A stretch of DNA of 64,000 nt from contig NZ_OW712331.1 in assembly GCF_940677205.1 (NCBI RefSeq), positions 1,488,001 through 1,552,000 on the forward strand, given 5' to 3'. Positions 44,427 to 57,802 of this stretch are shown one piece after another. Made by a program: the position numbers and the translations under genes. Under the pieces are notes generated by a model. That model was not told the origin of the DNA and did not search any database. It worked only from the letters and a program-made list of their open reading frames with translations. Within the stretch, counting starts at the first letter, position 1, and the number at the start of each line of letters is the position of its first letter. This stretch comes from [Clostridium] colinum. GTDB taxonomy: Bacteria; Bacillota; Clostridia; Lachnospirales; CAG-274.

Positions 44427-46094
44427 TTAATGTTCAAAACAACTTCCACCTATAAACTCTCTAATAATAGAATTAGAAGGTATAGACCCTAAATGATTTA
44501 TTGGTAAAAAGCTATCTAAAAATTTTATAAGCCTTGTTGCTTCGCTATATTCTTCTTCATCTTTTTTTACTTTATATAACAATGGTTCAGCAAAAGGCTT
44601 TAAAACTGCAAGCTCATATATTAAAGCCGAGTTAAATATAATATCTGCCTCTTCTTGAAATGGAAATATATTTTTTACTTCACCTTTCATTACATCAGAC
44701 CATATTTGAATAGTTTTATTAACACCAAACCCTCTAAAATAATGGTCTCTTACAAGCCTTCTAAAAATCCTTGCATCTGTTGTAGATATTCTATTGTGGC
44801 TATCTATATTAAGTTGTGTTAAAGCACTTATAAATATTTTAAATTTATCTTTTTTATCTATATTTTTACTTATTTTTTCATTAAGCCCGTGTATACCTTC
44901 TATTATTATTACTTCATTTTCTTTTAATGTTATTATTTTTCCTTTTTCTCTTTTACCTGTTAAAAAATTAAATTTAGGTATTTCAGTTGGCTCTCCGTTT
45001 ATAAGGCTTTCCATATCTTTATTTATTCTATCTACATCTAAAGACTCTAAACATTCAAAATCTGGCTTACCTTCTTCATCTAAAGGAACATTTTCTCTGT
45101 CTAAATAATAATTATCTAAAGATATTACATATGGTTTTATTCCATTTACTTTTAATTGAACACATATCCTATTTGCAAATGTTGTTTTACCAGAAGATGA
45201 CGGCCCTGCTATTAATACTACTTTTTTATTATTTTTAGTTATCATATCTGCTATATTTGCTATTTTCTTTTCTTGTAAAGCTTCAGATATTAATATAATT
45301 TCTTCTATTCTTCCTTCACATATGGCACTATTTAATGACGCTACATAGTCTACACCTATAATTTTAGACCAACTTGAACATTCTTCAAAAACTTCTATTA
45401 ATTTTTTTATATTTTTATATTCTTTAAGTTCACTAGGATTATTTTTATCTAAAAAATTTAATGTAAAACTATTATTTTCATTTTTTATAATTTTAAATCC
45501 AGACAAATCTTTTGTATCTACTGCCATTGTACCATATAAATAATCATATGTGTCTTCTAATTTATAAAGATTTATAGATGACTTTCTTACAAAACTAAGA
45601 CCATTAGCCCTATCATACATTTTATATTTATTTAAAAGCTTAATACATTCATTAGTAGGAACATTCATCTTTTCAATCTTTTCATTTTTTAATACAGTAT
45701 TCATCATATAATTAGATATGTCATTTAATAATTTTTCTGTTATTTCTACGTTTTCTATTTCACAAAACCAGTTTTGATTAATAGAATATTTTATAACAAT
45801 TCTTGTATCTTCTCCTAATATTTTTCTTATTGCATTTATCATTAATAATGCTACACTTCTTTTATATGTTAAATATGCATGTTTATTAGTTATATCTAAA
45901 AACTCTATTTCACAATCTTCTTTTATATCTTTAAAAAGCTCTAAATTTTCATTATTTATTTTAGCTAAAAATATAGGATAATCAAATTTGTCTTTTAATT
46001 GTTCTTTTATATCATATAAAGTTATCCCTTTATTAAAATTTTTTTCTAAAATTTTATTATTTTTATAAACTACTTTAACATTTATATTGTTCAT
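44427..46094 (-). CDS. Nucleoside (uridine-type) kinase with N-terminal TGS/ThrRS-like domains
   Basis: 555 residues. The N-terminus (1-60) resembles a TGS domain, followed by a region like the ThrRS second additional domain (about 70-220). The C-terminal half is a phosphoribulokinase/uridine kinase P-loop domain: Walker A GPSSSGKTTFANRI and SLDNYYLDRENVPLDEEGKP, then FNFLTGKR and EGIHGLNEK. This fused architecture is common in Clostridia and is annotated as nucleoside kinase or uridine kinase; its substrate is not well established. It follows the Nif3-like gene by 12 bases and is probably in its operon. Confidence 0.9.
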   Translation of the reverse strand: MNNINVKVVYKNNKILEKNFNKGITLYDIKEQLKDKFDYPIFLAKINNENLELFKDIKEDCEIEFLDITNKHAYLTYKRSVALLMINAIRKILGEDTRIVIKYSINQNWFCEIENVEITEKLLNDISNYMMNTVLKNEKIEKMNVPTNECIKLLNKYKMYDRANGLSFVRKSSINLYKLEDTYDYLYGTMAVDTKDLSGFKIIKNENNSFTLNFLDKNNPSELKEYKNIKKLIEVFEECSSWSKIIGVDYVASLNSAICEGRIEEIILISEALQEKKIANIADMITKNNKKVVLIAGPSSSGKTTFANRICVQLKVNGIKPYVISLDNYYLDRENVPLDEEGKPDFECLESLDVDRINKDMESLINGEPTEIPKFNFLTGKREKGKIITLKENEVIIIEGIHGLNEKISKNIDKKDKFKIFISALTQLNIDSHNRISTTDARIFRRLVRDHYFRGFGVNKTIQIWSDVMKGEVKNIFPFQEEADIIFNSALIYELAVLKPFAEPLLYKVKKDEEEYSEATRLIKFLDSFLPINHLGSIPSNSIIREFIGGSCFEH

Positions 46095-46106
46095 AAAATC
46101 ACCTCT

Positions 46107-46913
46107 TTATACAATATTTAATGTTTGACCATTAATAGTAGATGCTATACCTTCTATATTCATATTAAGCCTTCTTGAACAACTATTTATATAGTCACAT
46201 ATAACTGGTATTATAATGGCTTCACTTGCATAATGTGTTGCATCTATAAGACATAAGCCTAAATCATTAGCAACTTGAGAATTATGATATTTTATATCTC
46301 CTGTTATATAAACATTACAACCTTTTGATATAGCTTGAAACATAAAATCTACTTCTCCACCAGCACCTGTACATATAGCTACTTTTTTAACTGGTGTGTC
46401 TAAGCTACCAGATACAACTAAATTATTTAAATTAAGTGCTTTTTTTACCCTTTCTATTAAATCTATAAAAGGCATTGTTTCTGGAAGCTCTCCAACTCTA
46501 CCAAGACCTACTACACTATTATCTTTTTCAAATAAATTAACAATTTTTTCTAAATTTAAAAGTTTTGCAAGTGTATCGTTAGTTCCATTTATGGCTATAT
46601 CTAAATTAGTATGAGCAGAAAAAACACAAATATTATTTTTTATAAGCTTTATTATTCTCTTACCTGTTATATCTGATGCTTTTATAGATTTTATCCCTTT
46701 AAATATAAATGGGTGATGGGTTATAATCATATCACATTTTTTTTCTATTGCTTCATCTATTATTTTATCATCTACATCAAGTGCTACTAATATTTTATTT
46801 ATAGTCTTATTTTCATCTCCTACCATAAGCCCAACATTATCCCACTCTTCCGCTAAGTTAGGATTTGCATATTCTTCCATAATATTTATAATATCACTAC
46901 ATTTTACAGACAT
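46107..46913 (-). CDS. Nif3-like dinuclear metal centre protein
   Basis: 268 residues. Metal-binding motifs of the family are present: ITHHPFIFKGIKSI, FSAHTNLDIA and the C-terminal LIDATHYASEAIIIPV. It is the short form without the CutA-like insertion found in Bacillus YqfO. The family is sometimes annotated as GTP cyclohydrolase I type 2, but the biochemical role is unsettled. The start overlaps the 3' end of trmK by 10 bases, as in many Firmicutes. Confidence 0.93.
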   Translation of the reverse strand: MSVKCSDIINIMEEYANPNLAEEWDNVGLMVGDENKTINKILVALDVDDKIIDEAIEKKCDMIITHHPFIFKGIKSIKASDITGKRIIKLIKNNICVFSAHTNLDIAINGTNDTLAKLLNLEKIVNLFEKDNSVVGLGRVGELPETMPFIDLIERVKKALNLNNLVVSGSLDTPVKKVAICTGAGGEVDFMFQAISKGCNVYITGDIKYHNSQVANDLGLCLIDATHYASEAIIIPVICDYINSCSRRLNMNIEGIASTINGQTLNIV

Positions 46914-47587
46914 TTTAAAACCTCCTTATACATTTTAATATTATTTTCTATTTCTAAAATACGACTTTCTACATTAGTTTCTTTTACATTTTTAAAAACT
47001 ATTTCCATTTTATACAGTTGTTCTTCTATATATTCCTTTAAAATTTCACTTTTTTCTTCTATTTCAAATTTTCCAAATATATATTCTTCCATTTTATATG
47101 AAGTGTCTTTCCCTTTTATAGCTTTTATTATTGTATAATACTTTCCTTCATCTTTTAACATTTCATCATCTATTATTTTAAAGCCTTTTTTATGTAAATA
47201 TTCTCTTACTCTGTTTATATCTTTTTGTGGCTGTAATATAAGTTCTTTTACATTGTTTACTATATGATTTCCTTTTTCCAAAATATCTATCATAAGCATA
47301 CCACCCATACCAGCAATAATAATAGTATCAATATTATCTTCTGGCGTTATTTTTTCTAGCCCATTGCTAAGCCTTGTTTGTATGTTATCTTGTAAATTAT
47401 ATTTTTTAATATTATCTTTAGCCTTTTGTAAAGACCCTTTTGATATATCACAAGCTATACCACTTTTTATCTTGTTATTTTTATATAAAAAAATTGATAC
47501 ATATGCGTGGTCTGTACCTATATCTGCTATAATACCATTTATTGTAACTTTTTGTGCTATTTTATTTAATCTATAAGATAGTTCCAT
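46904..47587 (-). CDS. trmK: tRNA (adenine22-N1)-methyltransferase
   Basis: 227-residue SAM-dependent methyltransferase that modifies A22 of tRNAs. N-terminal class I methyltransferase motifs: IADIGTDHAYVSIFLY, ACDISKGSLQKAK, and IIIAGMGGMLMIDIL (motif IV). The C-terminus is a coiled-coil extension (about 170-227), typical of TrmK. Paired with the Nif3-like gene. The ribosome-binding site is AGAGGTTA. Confidence 0.93.
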   Translation of the reverse strand: MELSYRLNKIAQKVTINGIIADIGTDHAYVSIFLYKNNKIKSGIACDISKGSLQKAKDNIKKYNLQDNIQTRLSNGLEKITPEDNIDTIIIAGMGGMLMIDILEKGNHIVNNVKELILQPQKDINRVREYLHKKGFKIIDDEMLKDEGKYYTIIKAIKGKDTSYKMEEYIFGKFEIEEKSEILKEYIEEQLYKMEIVFKNVKETNVESRILEIENNIKMYKEVLKCL

Positions 47588-47623
47588 ATTAACCTCTTCT
47601 ATTTTTATTATATATAATTATAA

Positions 47624-47655
47624 AAAATGTACCCATAAAAATATGAGTACATTTT
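47624..47655 (-). terminator. Terminator of gltB
   Basis: Stem AAAATGTACCCATA / TATGAGTACATTTT with one non-canonical pair, followed on the minus strand by a run of T. It lies 27 bases past the gltB stop. Confidence 0.8.
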
Positions 47656-47681
47656 AACATAAATCTACATTAAAAACAATA

Positions 47682-52217
<4,536 letters not shown>

Positions 52218-52381
52218 AAACTTAGTCCTTTCTATATTTTAATATTTATAATCAAAAAATAATTTATATAAACATTGTATTTTTAGCATTATTTTAATAT
52301 ATTTTTAATAAAAAATCAATGAATTTATATTATCTTACATTTTTACTATATTTTTATATTATAAAATTTAAAATAAAAATT

Positions 52382-53026
52382 TTATTTTTGCCACATTTCT
52401 ACTATTTTAAATTTTATTTTTACAGGTATATCTTTTTCATTTTTAGCTTTTGTTACTATGTCATATTCAGTATCTGTCAAAACACCTTTTAATATTTCTT
52501 TATCTTTTTTAGGCACTTCCTTAACACTTGCATCTACAAAGCATAACGGCGGAAACATAACACACCACCAATTTTGACCTTTTGCCTCACCTATCTCTAT
52601 TTTTAAAGCTTCATATTCACCTGCTGGTAATACAACATCTGCGTATTGTTTTGTAGGAAAATTATCAAAAGTTATTTTAGCACTAACTTCATAATCATAT
52701 CCATTTTCTTTTATTATTTCTTTTGCTCTTTTTTCTATATTATCTAAATTTTGTAATAAAATTATTCTTGTTTCATCTTTAGATACACTGTTATGTAATT
52801 GAGTTTCCAACATTTTTACTATGCCATCTTTTACTTTTATTTTTAATTGTTGGTCATACATTTCATCACTATTTGCTAAAACGTGTAATCTAATAACTTC
52901 ATCTGCTATGCCTTTTTGCACACTATAAGAATAACTTTTAGTTGCTAACATAAATATTAATGTAATAAATGTTCCTATAAATACTGATAATAATATTATA
53001 TTTTTTTCTTTTTTTAATATATTCAT
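52382..53026 (-). CDS. spoIIR: Stage II sporulation protein R
   Basis: 214-residue exported signalling protein. Made in the forespore under sigma-F, it triggers SpoIIGA to process pro-sigma-E in the mother cell. There is one N-terminal membrane/signal helix (IILLSVFIGTFITLIFMLAT) and the family motif IRLHVLANSDEMYDQQLKIK, then WWCVMFPPLCFVD. Normal length. A sigma-F-like promoter is visible upstream at 53059-53086. Confidence 0.94.
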   Translation of the reverse strand: MNILKKEKNIILLSVFIGTFITLIFMLATKSYSYSVQKGIADEVIRLHVLANSDEMYDQQLKIKVKDGIVKMLETQLHNSVSKDETRIILLQNLDNIEKRAKEIIKENGYDYEVSAKITFDNFPTKQYADVVLPAGEYEALKIEIGEAKGQNWWCVMFPPLCFVDASVKEVPKKDKEILKGVLTDTEYDIVTKAKNEKDIPVKIKFKIVEMWQK

Positions 53027-53058
53027 AATTTTATCTCCTTAAAATTAACTTTATATTT

Positions 53059-53086
53059 ATTATTACCATATTTTTCTATATTATAC
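53059..53086 (-). promoter_or_regulatory. Sigma-F-like promoter of spoIIR
   Basis: Minus-strand GTATA, 14-base spacer, GGTAATAAT. This fits the sigma-F pattern (GYATA at -35, GGnnAnAnT at -10) and agrees with the known forespore expression of spoIIR. Confidence 0.6.
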
Positions 53087-53114
53087 ATACATTAAATTTT
53101 ATTTTTATATTTTT

Positions 53115-53147
53115 AAAAGCCCAATTGAATTTTTCAATAGGACTTTT
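53115..53147 (-). terminator. Terminator of the dipeptidase gene
   Basis: Stem of about 14 bp with one mismatch and one G-U pair (AAAAGTCCTATTGA / TCAATTGGGCTTTT on the minus strand), 12 bases after the stop. The T-rich part is inside the stem, so efficiency is uncertain. Confidence 0.6.
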
Positions 53148-53158
53148 ATCTAAAATTT

Positions 53159-54085
53159 TTAAATTTTAATATTTTTTTTGCAAAAGTTATAAAAATTTTT
53201 ATATGCTATTTTTTCTGATATTTCTTTTCCATAAATATTTTCTATATCTATAAAGAATTTTTCATATTTAGATATTTCTTCTAAATTTAAAGGAGTTTCT
53301 TCTATTCCGTCAAAATCACTTCCTAGACAAACTTTATCAATACCTATTATATTTGCTATATAGTCTATATGCCTAAATATATCATCTTTTGTAGCAATAT
53401 GTTTGTCTGTTAAAAATTTAGGATATAAATTTATGCCTACTATGCCACCACATTCTTTTATAGCTTTTAGCTGGTTATCATTTAAATTTCTATAATGGTT
53501 ACAAATGCTATACGCATTAGAATGTGTTGCAATAAAAGGTTTTTTTGATATTTTATATAAATCCCAAAAGCCTGCTTCATTTAAATGAGAAACATCTGCA
53601 ATCATATTTATTTCGTTCATTATTTTTAAAGCATCTTTACCAAATGGCTTTAGCCCCTCTTCAGACTTTGTAAAAGCTCCAAATCCTAAATTGTTTTCAT
53701 AGTTCCAACATAAAGTTAATATTCTAACACCTCTATCATAAAAATGCTTTATATTGTCTAAATTATTTTCTATACTTTCTCCACCCTCTATAGATAATAA
53801 GGCATTTATTTTTTTACTTTTTAATATATCATTATAACAACTTACTTTATTAATGTATTTTTCATTTTTTATTATTTGTTCTTCAAAAAAATCTATAATC
53901 TTATTAGTTATATTAAAAGCATCTTTATAGTATTTTTTAGAAAGCCATATAGCAAAAACTTGTGTAGGAGTTTTAAATTTTTTAAGTCTATTTATATCTA
54001 TATGTAAATTATTTTCAAAAAGATTTTGCTTTCTTTCGTACAAAGCTATTATGGTATCACAATGCAAATCAACAAAATTATACAT
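53159..54085 (-). CDS. Membrane dipeptidase family (peptidase M19) zinc enzyme
   Basis: 308-residue TIM-barrel metallopeptidase of the renal-dipeptidase family. Metal ligands are visible: DLHCDT at 7-12, SIEGGES near the middle, ADVSHLNEAGFWDL, and ATHSNAYSI. It ends with CLGSDFDGIE. It hydrolyses dipeptides, possibly including D-amino-acid dipeptides; the real substrate is not known. No signal peptide, so it acts in the cytoplasm. Monocistronic with a GGAGAA ribosome-binding site. Confidence 0.93.
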   Translation of the reverse strand: MYNFVDLHCDTIIALYERKQNLFENNLHIDINRLKKFKTPTQVFAIWLSKKYYKDAFNITNKIIDFFEEQIIKNEKYINKVSCYNDILKSKKINALLSIEGGESIENNLDNIKHFYDRGVRILTLCWNYENNLGFGAFTKSEEGLKPFGKDALKIMNEINMIADVSHLNEAGFWDLYKISKKPFIATHSNAYSICNHYRNLNDNQLKAIKECGGIVGINLYPKFLTDKHIATKDDIFRHIDYIANIIGIDKVCLGSDFDGIEETPLNLEEISKYEKFFIDIENIYGKEISEKIAYKNFYNFCKKNIKI

Positions 54086-54153
54086 ATATTTTCTCCTTTA
54101 TATTTAGAATATTTTTTTTAATACTGTAAACAATAAAAATAGGAGGTGATATT

Positions 54154-54312
54154 ATGTCAAACATCAATTATTGTGTAAAATGTTCTATATCTAACTGTAA
54201 ACATTTTGATGAATCTAATTATTGCAAATTAACTACTATATCTGTTGGTGGAAATAATTCTTGTGTAGATTGTAAAGATACAGAATGTAAAAGCTTTGAG
54301 ATAAATAGTTAA
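54154..54312 (+). CDS. Small Cys-rich DUF1540 protein
   Basis: 52-residue protein. The Cys spacing YCVKCSISNCKHF...YCKLTTISVGG...CVDCKDTECKSF fits DUF1540, small zinc-ribbon-like proteins widespread in Clostridia and often associated with sporulation or stress. Seven Cys suggest metal binding. The ribosome-binding site AGGAGGTGAT is ideal and a strong terminator follows, so it is a genuine single gene although very short. Confidence 0.85.
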   Translation: MSNINYCVKCSISNCKHFDESNYCKLTTISVGGNNSCVDCKDTECKSFEINS

Positions 54313-54319
54313 TATTTTT

Positions 54320-54360
54320 AGGCTATATATGGTGTGTTTATTATAGACCATATATAGCCT
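54320..54360 (+). terminator. Terminator of the DUF1540 gene
   Basis: Perfect 14-bp stem AGGCTATATATGGT / ACCATATATAGCCT with a 13-base loop, followed on the plus strand by ATTTTTATTTT. It ends four bases before the stop codon of the convergent DUF445 gene. Confidence 0.9.
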
Positions 54361-54364
54361 ATTT

Positions 54365-55738
54365 TTATTTTAAAATAATAGGTATAAATCCTATAATAAA
54401 CCCTAAAATTCCTCCTATTATGGTAATAGCATTAAGCTCTTTTCTTGCAACAGATACTACTAAATTTTCTAAAGTTTTCACATCAAAACTATTTATTTTA
54501 TTTTCTATAATATCTGATATTGATATATTATTTAATATATTATTTCTTTCTTTGTCAATAAATTTTTGTATTAAATTAAATATATCGTCTTTAAATTTTT
54601 CTATACATATTTTATCTAATATAATATTTATCTTGATATTATATATTTTATTCTTATTATTTTTTATATAATTTTCTATTATTTCATAAATATTTTTTAA
54701 TATATTATCCGATAATAATTTTTCAATAAAAGTATTAATATTATTATCTATAATATCATTAATACTATCAAATATTTTTAAGTTATCTACATATTTTGTT
54801 AAATTTGTATTATTATAATGTTCTTTTATTATATTTTTTGTTTTTTCTGGTAAGTTTTTATATATTTCAAATAATGTTTTATCTTGATATGCCGATAAAA
54901 CTTCAAATATTTTAACAGCTAATATATTTTGGTTTTCTTTATTTTTTAAATAAATAATTATATTTTTCTTAATACTCATATAAATTTTATCGGGGTTTAA
55001 AAATAAACCAGTAAAAGTTCCTACATTATCTGCTATTATATTTTTTATAAAAACACTTAATTTTTGTTCCCATTCTTTGTTGTTTTCTATATTATAGCAT
55101 ATATATTCACATATTTTAGGCACATTTTCAATTATATTAATTTTTATATTTGATATTTCTTCTTTACTTATTATGTCTGAAAGCTTTTTATTGCCTATAT
55201 TTTCTTTTATATCTTGCTTATTTATATATTCTATAATAATATTTTTTATATTTTCTTTTATGTCTTTATTTTTAATGTTTTCATATATTTTATTTGTAAT
55301 AACCTCAGTCAAAATTTTTTTATTTTTTTCATCAAATATAAATTGATTTATTTTAGATAAAAAAAACTGTTCTATTTCATCTAAAATTTTCTCTTTTTTA
55401 TCTCCATATATATTTTGTAATATATCATCTAGTGTATAATTTTTTTCTCTTAATTTATCCAAATTTCGTTCTAATAAAATATACATTTTTTCTTTATTTT
55501 CTGTGGAAAATAAATTTTCTTCTATTGTATGTTTATCCAATATTTTTTCAGCGGTAATATTAGCTATTTTTTTTGATATTTTTTTACGCTCTTTAGGTAT
55601 AAGGCCTGGTGTAAAAGGTATTTTAAACTTTCCTATATACTTTGGTTCATAAGGTAAAAATAACATTTTTATAGCAAGCCAATTAGTAAAATATCCTATT
55701 ATAGCTCCTAATATTGGTGAAACAAAATTATTTATCAT
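54365..55738 (-). CDS. DUF445 family membrane protein (YheB-like)
   Basis: 457 residues. The conserved N-terminus (SPILGAIIGYFTNWLAIKML then KIPFTPGLIPKERKKISKKI) is the DUF445 signature. The centre is a long, very Lys/Ile/Asn-rich helical region. The C-terminus is a second membrane helix (AITIIGGILGFIIGFIPIIL) that mirrors the N-terminal one. In Bacillus YheB-type proteins are associated with spores or membranes, but their function is unknown. Single gene, GGAGTA ribosome-binding site. Confidence 0.9.
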   Translation of the reverse strand: MINNFVSPILGAIIGYFTNWLAIKMLFLPYEPKYIGKFKIPFTPGLIPKERKKISKKIANITAEKILDKHTIEENLFSTENKEKMYILLERNLDKLREKNYTLDDILQNIYGDKKEKILDEIEQFFLSKINQFIFDEKNKKILTEVITNKIYENIKNKDIKENIKNIIIEYINKQDIKENIGNKKLSDIISKEEISNIKINIIENVPKICEYICYNIENNKEWEQKLSVFIKNIIADNVGTFTGLFLNPDKIYMSIKKNIIIYLKNKENQNILAVKIFEVLSAYQDKTLFEIYKNLPEKTKNIIKEHYNNTNLTKYVDNLKIFDSINDIIDNNINTFIEKLLSDNILKNIYEIIENYIKNNKNKIYNIKINIILDKICIEKFKDDIFNLIQKFIDKERNNILNNISISDIIENKINSFDVKTLENLVVSVARKELNAITIIGGILGFIIGFIPIILK

Positions 55739-55806
55739 ATTATTTTACTCCTTTGTTCAATATTTATAAAAATATATAAAAATATACGATTTTTATATTA
55801 TTTTGT

Positions 55807-55834
55807 TTGATTTATTGTAATATTATGATATAAT
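55807..55834 (+). promoter_or_regulatory. Promoter of the frameshifted small membrane-protein gene
   Basis: -35 TTGATT, 16-base spacer, -10 TATAAT, with a strong GAAGGAGGAA ribosome-binding site about 30 bases downstream. The expression signals are intact although the coding sequence is not. Confidence 0.65.
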
Positions 55835-55875
55835 GTTAATTATTGTAATGTATTAATATAGAAGGAGGAATTATT

Positions 55876-56321
55876 ATAAGTCCCAAAAATTCTAAACCAA
55901 AAAGTAAAAGTAGTGCAAAATTTTTAATATTATTTTTCAGTGTTTTTTTTTAATTATTATTAGTGCTATTATTTATAAACTTCCCGTACATATAACAGAT
56001 TATACAAATAGCAATATAACTAAAATAATTATAGAGGGTAAATCTACCAACGAATTTTTATCTATAGAAGATAAAAATATTATTAATCACGTTATAAATA
56101 ATTTTGACAAAGAAAAATTTATAAGACAAAACTTAGGTACTACATATTTAGGATATAATATATATGTATCTTTTTATAGTAATGATAACCTTTTAGACAC
56201 TTTAATAATTCATTCTGATAATTTGTTACAAAAAGGTTCTATGATTTATAAATCGTCTAAATCTTTAGCTATAAAAACTATATTAATATTACTAGAAGAA
56301 CAATTAAAAGTAAAGAATTAA
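55876..56321 (+). pseudogene. Frameshifted single-pass membrane protein (9-T run, no ATG)
   Basis: The reading frame after the GAAGGAGGAA ribosome-binding site starts at ATT or ATA (position 55876 is ATA, where ATG would be expected) and gives SPKNSKPKSKSSAKFLILFF before stopping inside a G plus nine-T run (55942-55951). In the next frame the protein continues for about 120 residues (LIIISAIIYKLPVHITDY onward) to a stop at 56321. One extra T would restore one 148-residue protein whose only membrane helix spans the break. The extracytoplasmic part is unrecognised, with faint likeness to DUF5301-type small Firmicutes proteins. It is either a decaying gene, a sequence error, or a gene expressed by slippage. 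Confidence 0.75.
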
Positions 56322-56474
56322 CTTAATACAAAATCAAAACCACCCGTTAAACGGGTGGTTTGCTCAAGCCCTATAAGGGCTTTTTTCTTGTTGTAAGCCT
56401 CTAAAGAGGCACTGAATGGTCTAACAATTACACTACTATTTCTTGGCTGCCACTAAAAGTGGCTATTTTTTTGC

Positions 56475-56939
56475 CTACTTACTCTGGATACCCATAAATG
56501 GGTCTATATATTCTTTTAAACTTATTTGGTCATTTGCTATATCTTCTTCTAATTGATTTTTTATGTATTCTTTTATTGCATTTTGATTTCTACCTACTGT
56601 ATCTACATAATATCCTCTACACCAAAAATGCCTATTCCCATATTTATACTTTAAATTTGCGTGCCTATCAAATATCATTAAGCTACTTTTACTTTTTAAA
56701 TACCCCATAAATTGTGATACACTTAAATGTGGTGGTATTTCTACTAACATATGTATATGGTCTTTACAAGCTTCTGCCTCTATTATTTTAACTCCTTTCC
56801 TTTCACACAGCATTCTTAATATTTTCCCTATATCTGCTTTTATCTTTCCATATATTTCTTGTCTCCTATATTTTGGTGCAAATACTATATGATATTTGCA
56901 TCTCCATTTAGAATGTGATAAACTATTTATGTCTTTCAT
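56475..56939 (-). CDS. tnpA: IS200-family transposase TnpA
   Basis: 154-residue Y1 HUH single-strand transposase. The HUH pair is His61-x-His63 in CKDHIHMLVEIPPH, and the catalytic tyrosine is Tyr125 in NAIKEYIKNQ. The conserved FAPKYRRQ, HLSVSQFMGYLKSKSS and FWCRGYYVDTVG segments are intact. Full length, so probably active. Its ribosome-binding site AGGAGGTTTT pairs with an upstream complementary sequence (see 56943-57004), which would keep translation low. Confidence 0.95.
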   Translation of the reverse strand: MKDINSLSHSKWRCKYHIVFAPKYRRQEIYGKIKADIGKILRMLCERKGVKIIEAEACKDHIHMLVEIPPHLSVSQFMGYLKSKSSLMIFDRHANLKYKYGNRHFWCRGYYVDTVGRNQNAIKEYIKNQLEEDIANDQISLKEYIDPFMGIQSK

Positions 56940-56942
56940 GAC

Positions 56943-57004
56943 AAAACCTCCTATTATTTTATTTTTGGTTGCCAGACCAATTATATTCTATCATAGGAGG
57001 TTTT
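56943..57004 (-). promoter_or_regulatory. Ribosome-binding-site sequestering stem in the tnpA leader
   Basis: Perfect 12-bp inverted repeat (AAAACCTCCTAT at 56943-56954, ATAGGAGGTTTT at 56993-57004) with a loop containing a smaller TTGGT/ACCAA hairpin. The tnpA ribosome-binding site lies in the arm. This matches the leader stem that represses translation in known IS200 elements. Confidence 0.8.
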
Positions 57005-57075
57005 TACTTTTCTATAAGAGTTTTTACCTACCACCAGCATAGCTGGTGGTTTAATCAAGCCTATTCGGCGACAAT

Positions 57076-57114
57076 AAAAAATCTCAACTAGTTTAATTAT
57101 AGTTGAGATTTTTT
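57076..57114 (-). terminator. Terminator of the spoIIIA operon
   Basis: Perfect 14-bp stem AAAAAATCTCAACT / AGTTGAGATTTTTT with an 11-base loop, 14 bases after the spoIIIAH stop. T-runs on both strands. It separates the operon from the IS200 element. Confidence 0.92.
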
Positions 57115-57128
57115 ATTTATTAAAAATA

Positions 57129-57752
57129 CTATTTTTTAGGGCTTATTCTTATTTTATCAACAGTAGCCCCTGTTTTTCTTTTTATAATATCTTCTATTTG
57201 TGCAATTTCAGCTTCACTAAGTTCTGTTTTATTAACAACAACGTCTACCGTTTCATCATCTATTCTAACATACACTTCTTTAAAGCCTTTAGCTTCTATC
57301 ATAGCCTCTGCTGCTGTTTCTTTTTCTATTCTTTCTTGGATTTTAAGCATTTCATCTGCTGCTGTTGCTTTTTTATCTTGTTCAATGTTACTATTGTTAA
57401 TCATTTCTGTTAAAATATCTTTTTGTTTAGCTCTTGCTTGTTCTCTTTCTAGCTTCGCTTGAACAAAATATGATGTATCGTTGCTATTGTTTACAAAAAC
57501 TGCTTTTCCTGCATCATCTTCATTTTCATTAGATGCTGTTGCGTTTGCATCTACTGTTTTTTCTTCTTTATTATGTACTAATTCTTCTCCGTATAAATCA
57601 GAATCTGGAACAAGACCTGTTATATCTCCATCATCTGTTAAAACTACCTCTGCAGTTTCTGTACTATTACCTACATAGTTTAAATATCCTGCTGCCCCTA
57701 CCATAACTACTAGAGCCGTTATTATAACTTGATTTCTTTTAAATGCAAACAT
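57129..57752 (-). CDS. spoIIIAH: Stage III sporulation protein AH
   Basis: 207 residues. One N-terminal membrane helix (VIITALVVMVGAAGYLNYVG), an acidic low-complexity linker (about 35-85), a coiled-coil stretch, and a C-terminal ring-building motif domain of the YscJ/FliF type (VRIDDETVDVVVNKTELSEA...). SpoIIIAH in the mother-cell membrane binds SpoIIQ across the septum, forming the feeding-tube channel. Last gene of a complete spoIIIA operon. The ribosome-binding site is GGAGGCA. Confidence 0.94.
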   Translation of the reverse strand: MFAFKRNQVIITALVVMVGAAGYLNYVGNSTETAEVVLTDDGDITGLVPDSDLYGEELVHNKEEKTVDANATASNENEDDAGKAVFVNNSNDTSYFVQAKLEREQARAKQKDILTEMINNSNIEQDKKATAADEMLKIQERIEKETAAEAMIEAKGFKEVYVRIDDETVDVVVNKTELSEAEIAQIEDIIKRKTGATVDKIRISPKK

Positions 57753-57802
57753 TTTTTTGCCTCCTTAATAAATAATTATACATTTTTTAAAGATAATAAA
57801 AG

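Larger units (their letters stand above)
56338..57063 (-). mobile_element. IS200-type insertion sequence (single-tnpA, IS200/IS605 family)
   Basis: About 725 bases, the normal size of an IS200 unit, encoding only tnpA. The end downstream of tnpA starts with hairpin AACCACCCG / CGGGTGGTT (56338-56360) and carries further small hairpins at 56367-56381, 56397-56410 and 56449-56463. The other end has hairpin ACCACCAGC / GCTGGTGGT (57030-57050). Both outer hairpins are followed on the plus strand by GGTGGTTT..TCAAGCC, a shared end motif. No target duplication is expected for this family. Exact ends are uncertain by some bases. It lies between the broken gene at 55876 and the spoIIIA terminator. 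Confidence 0.85.
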
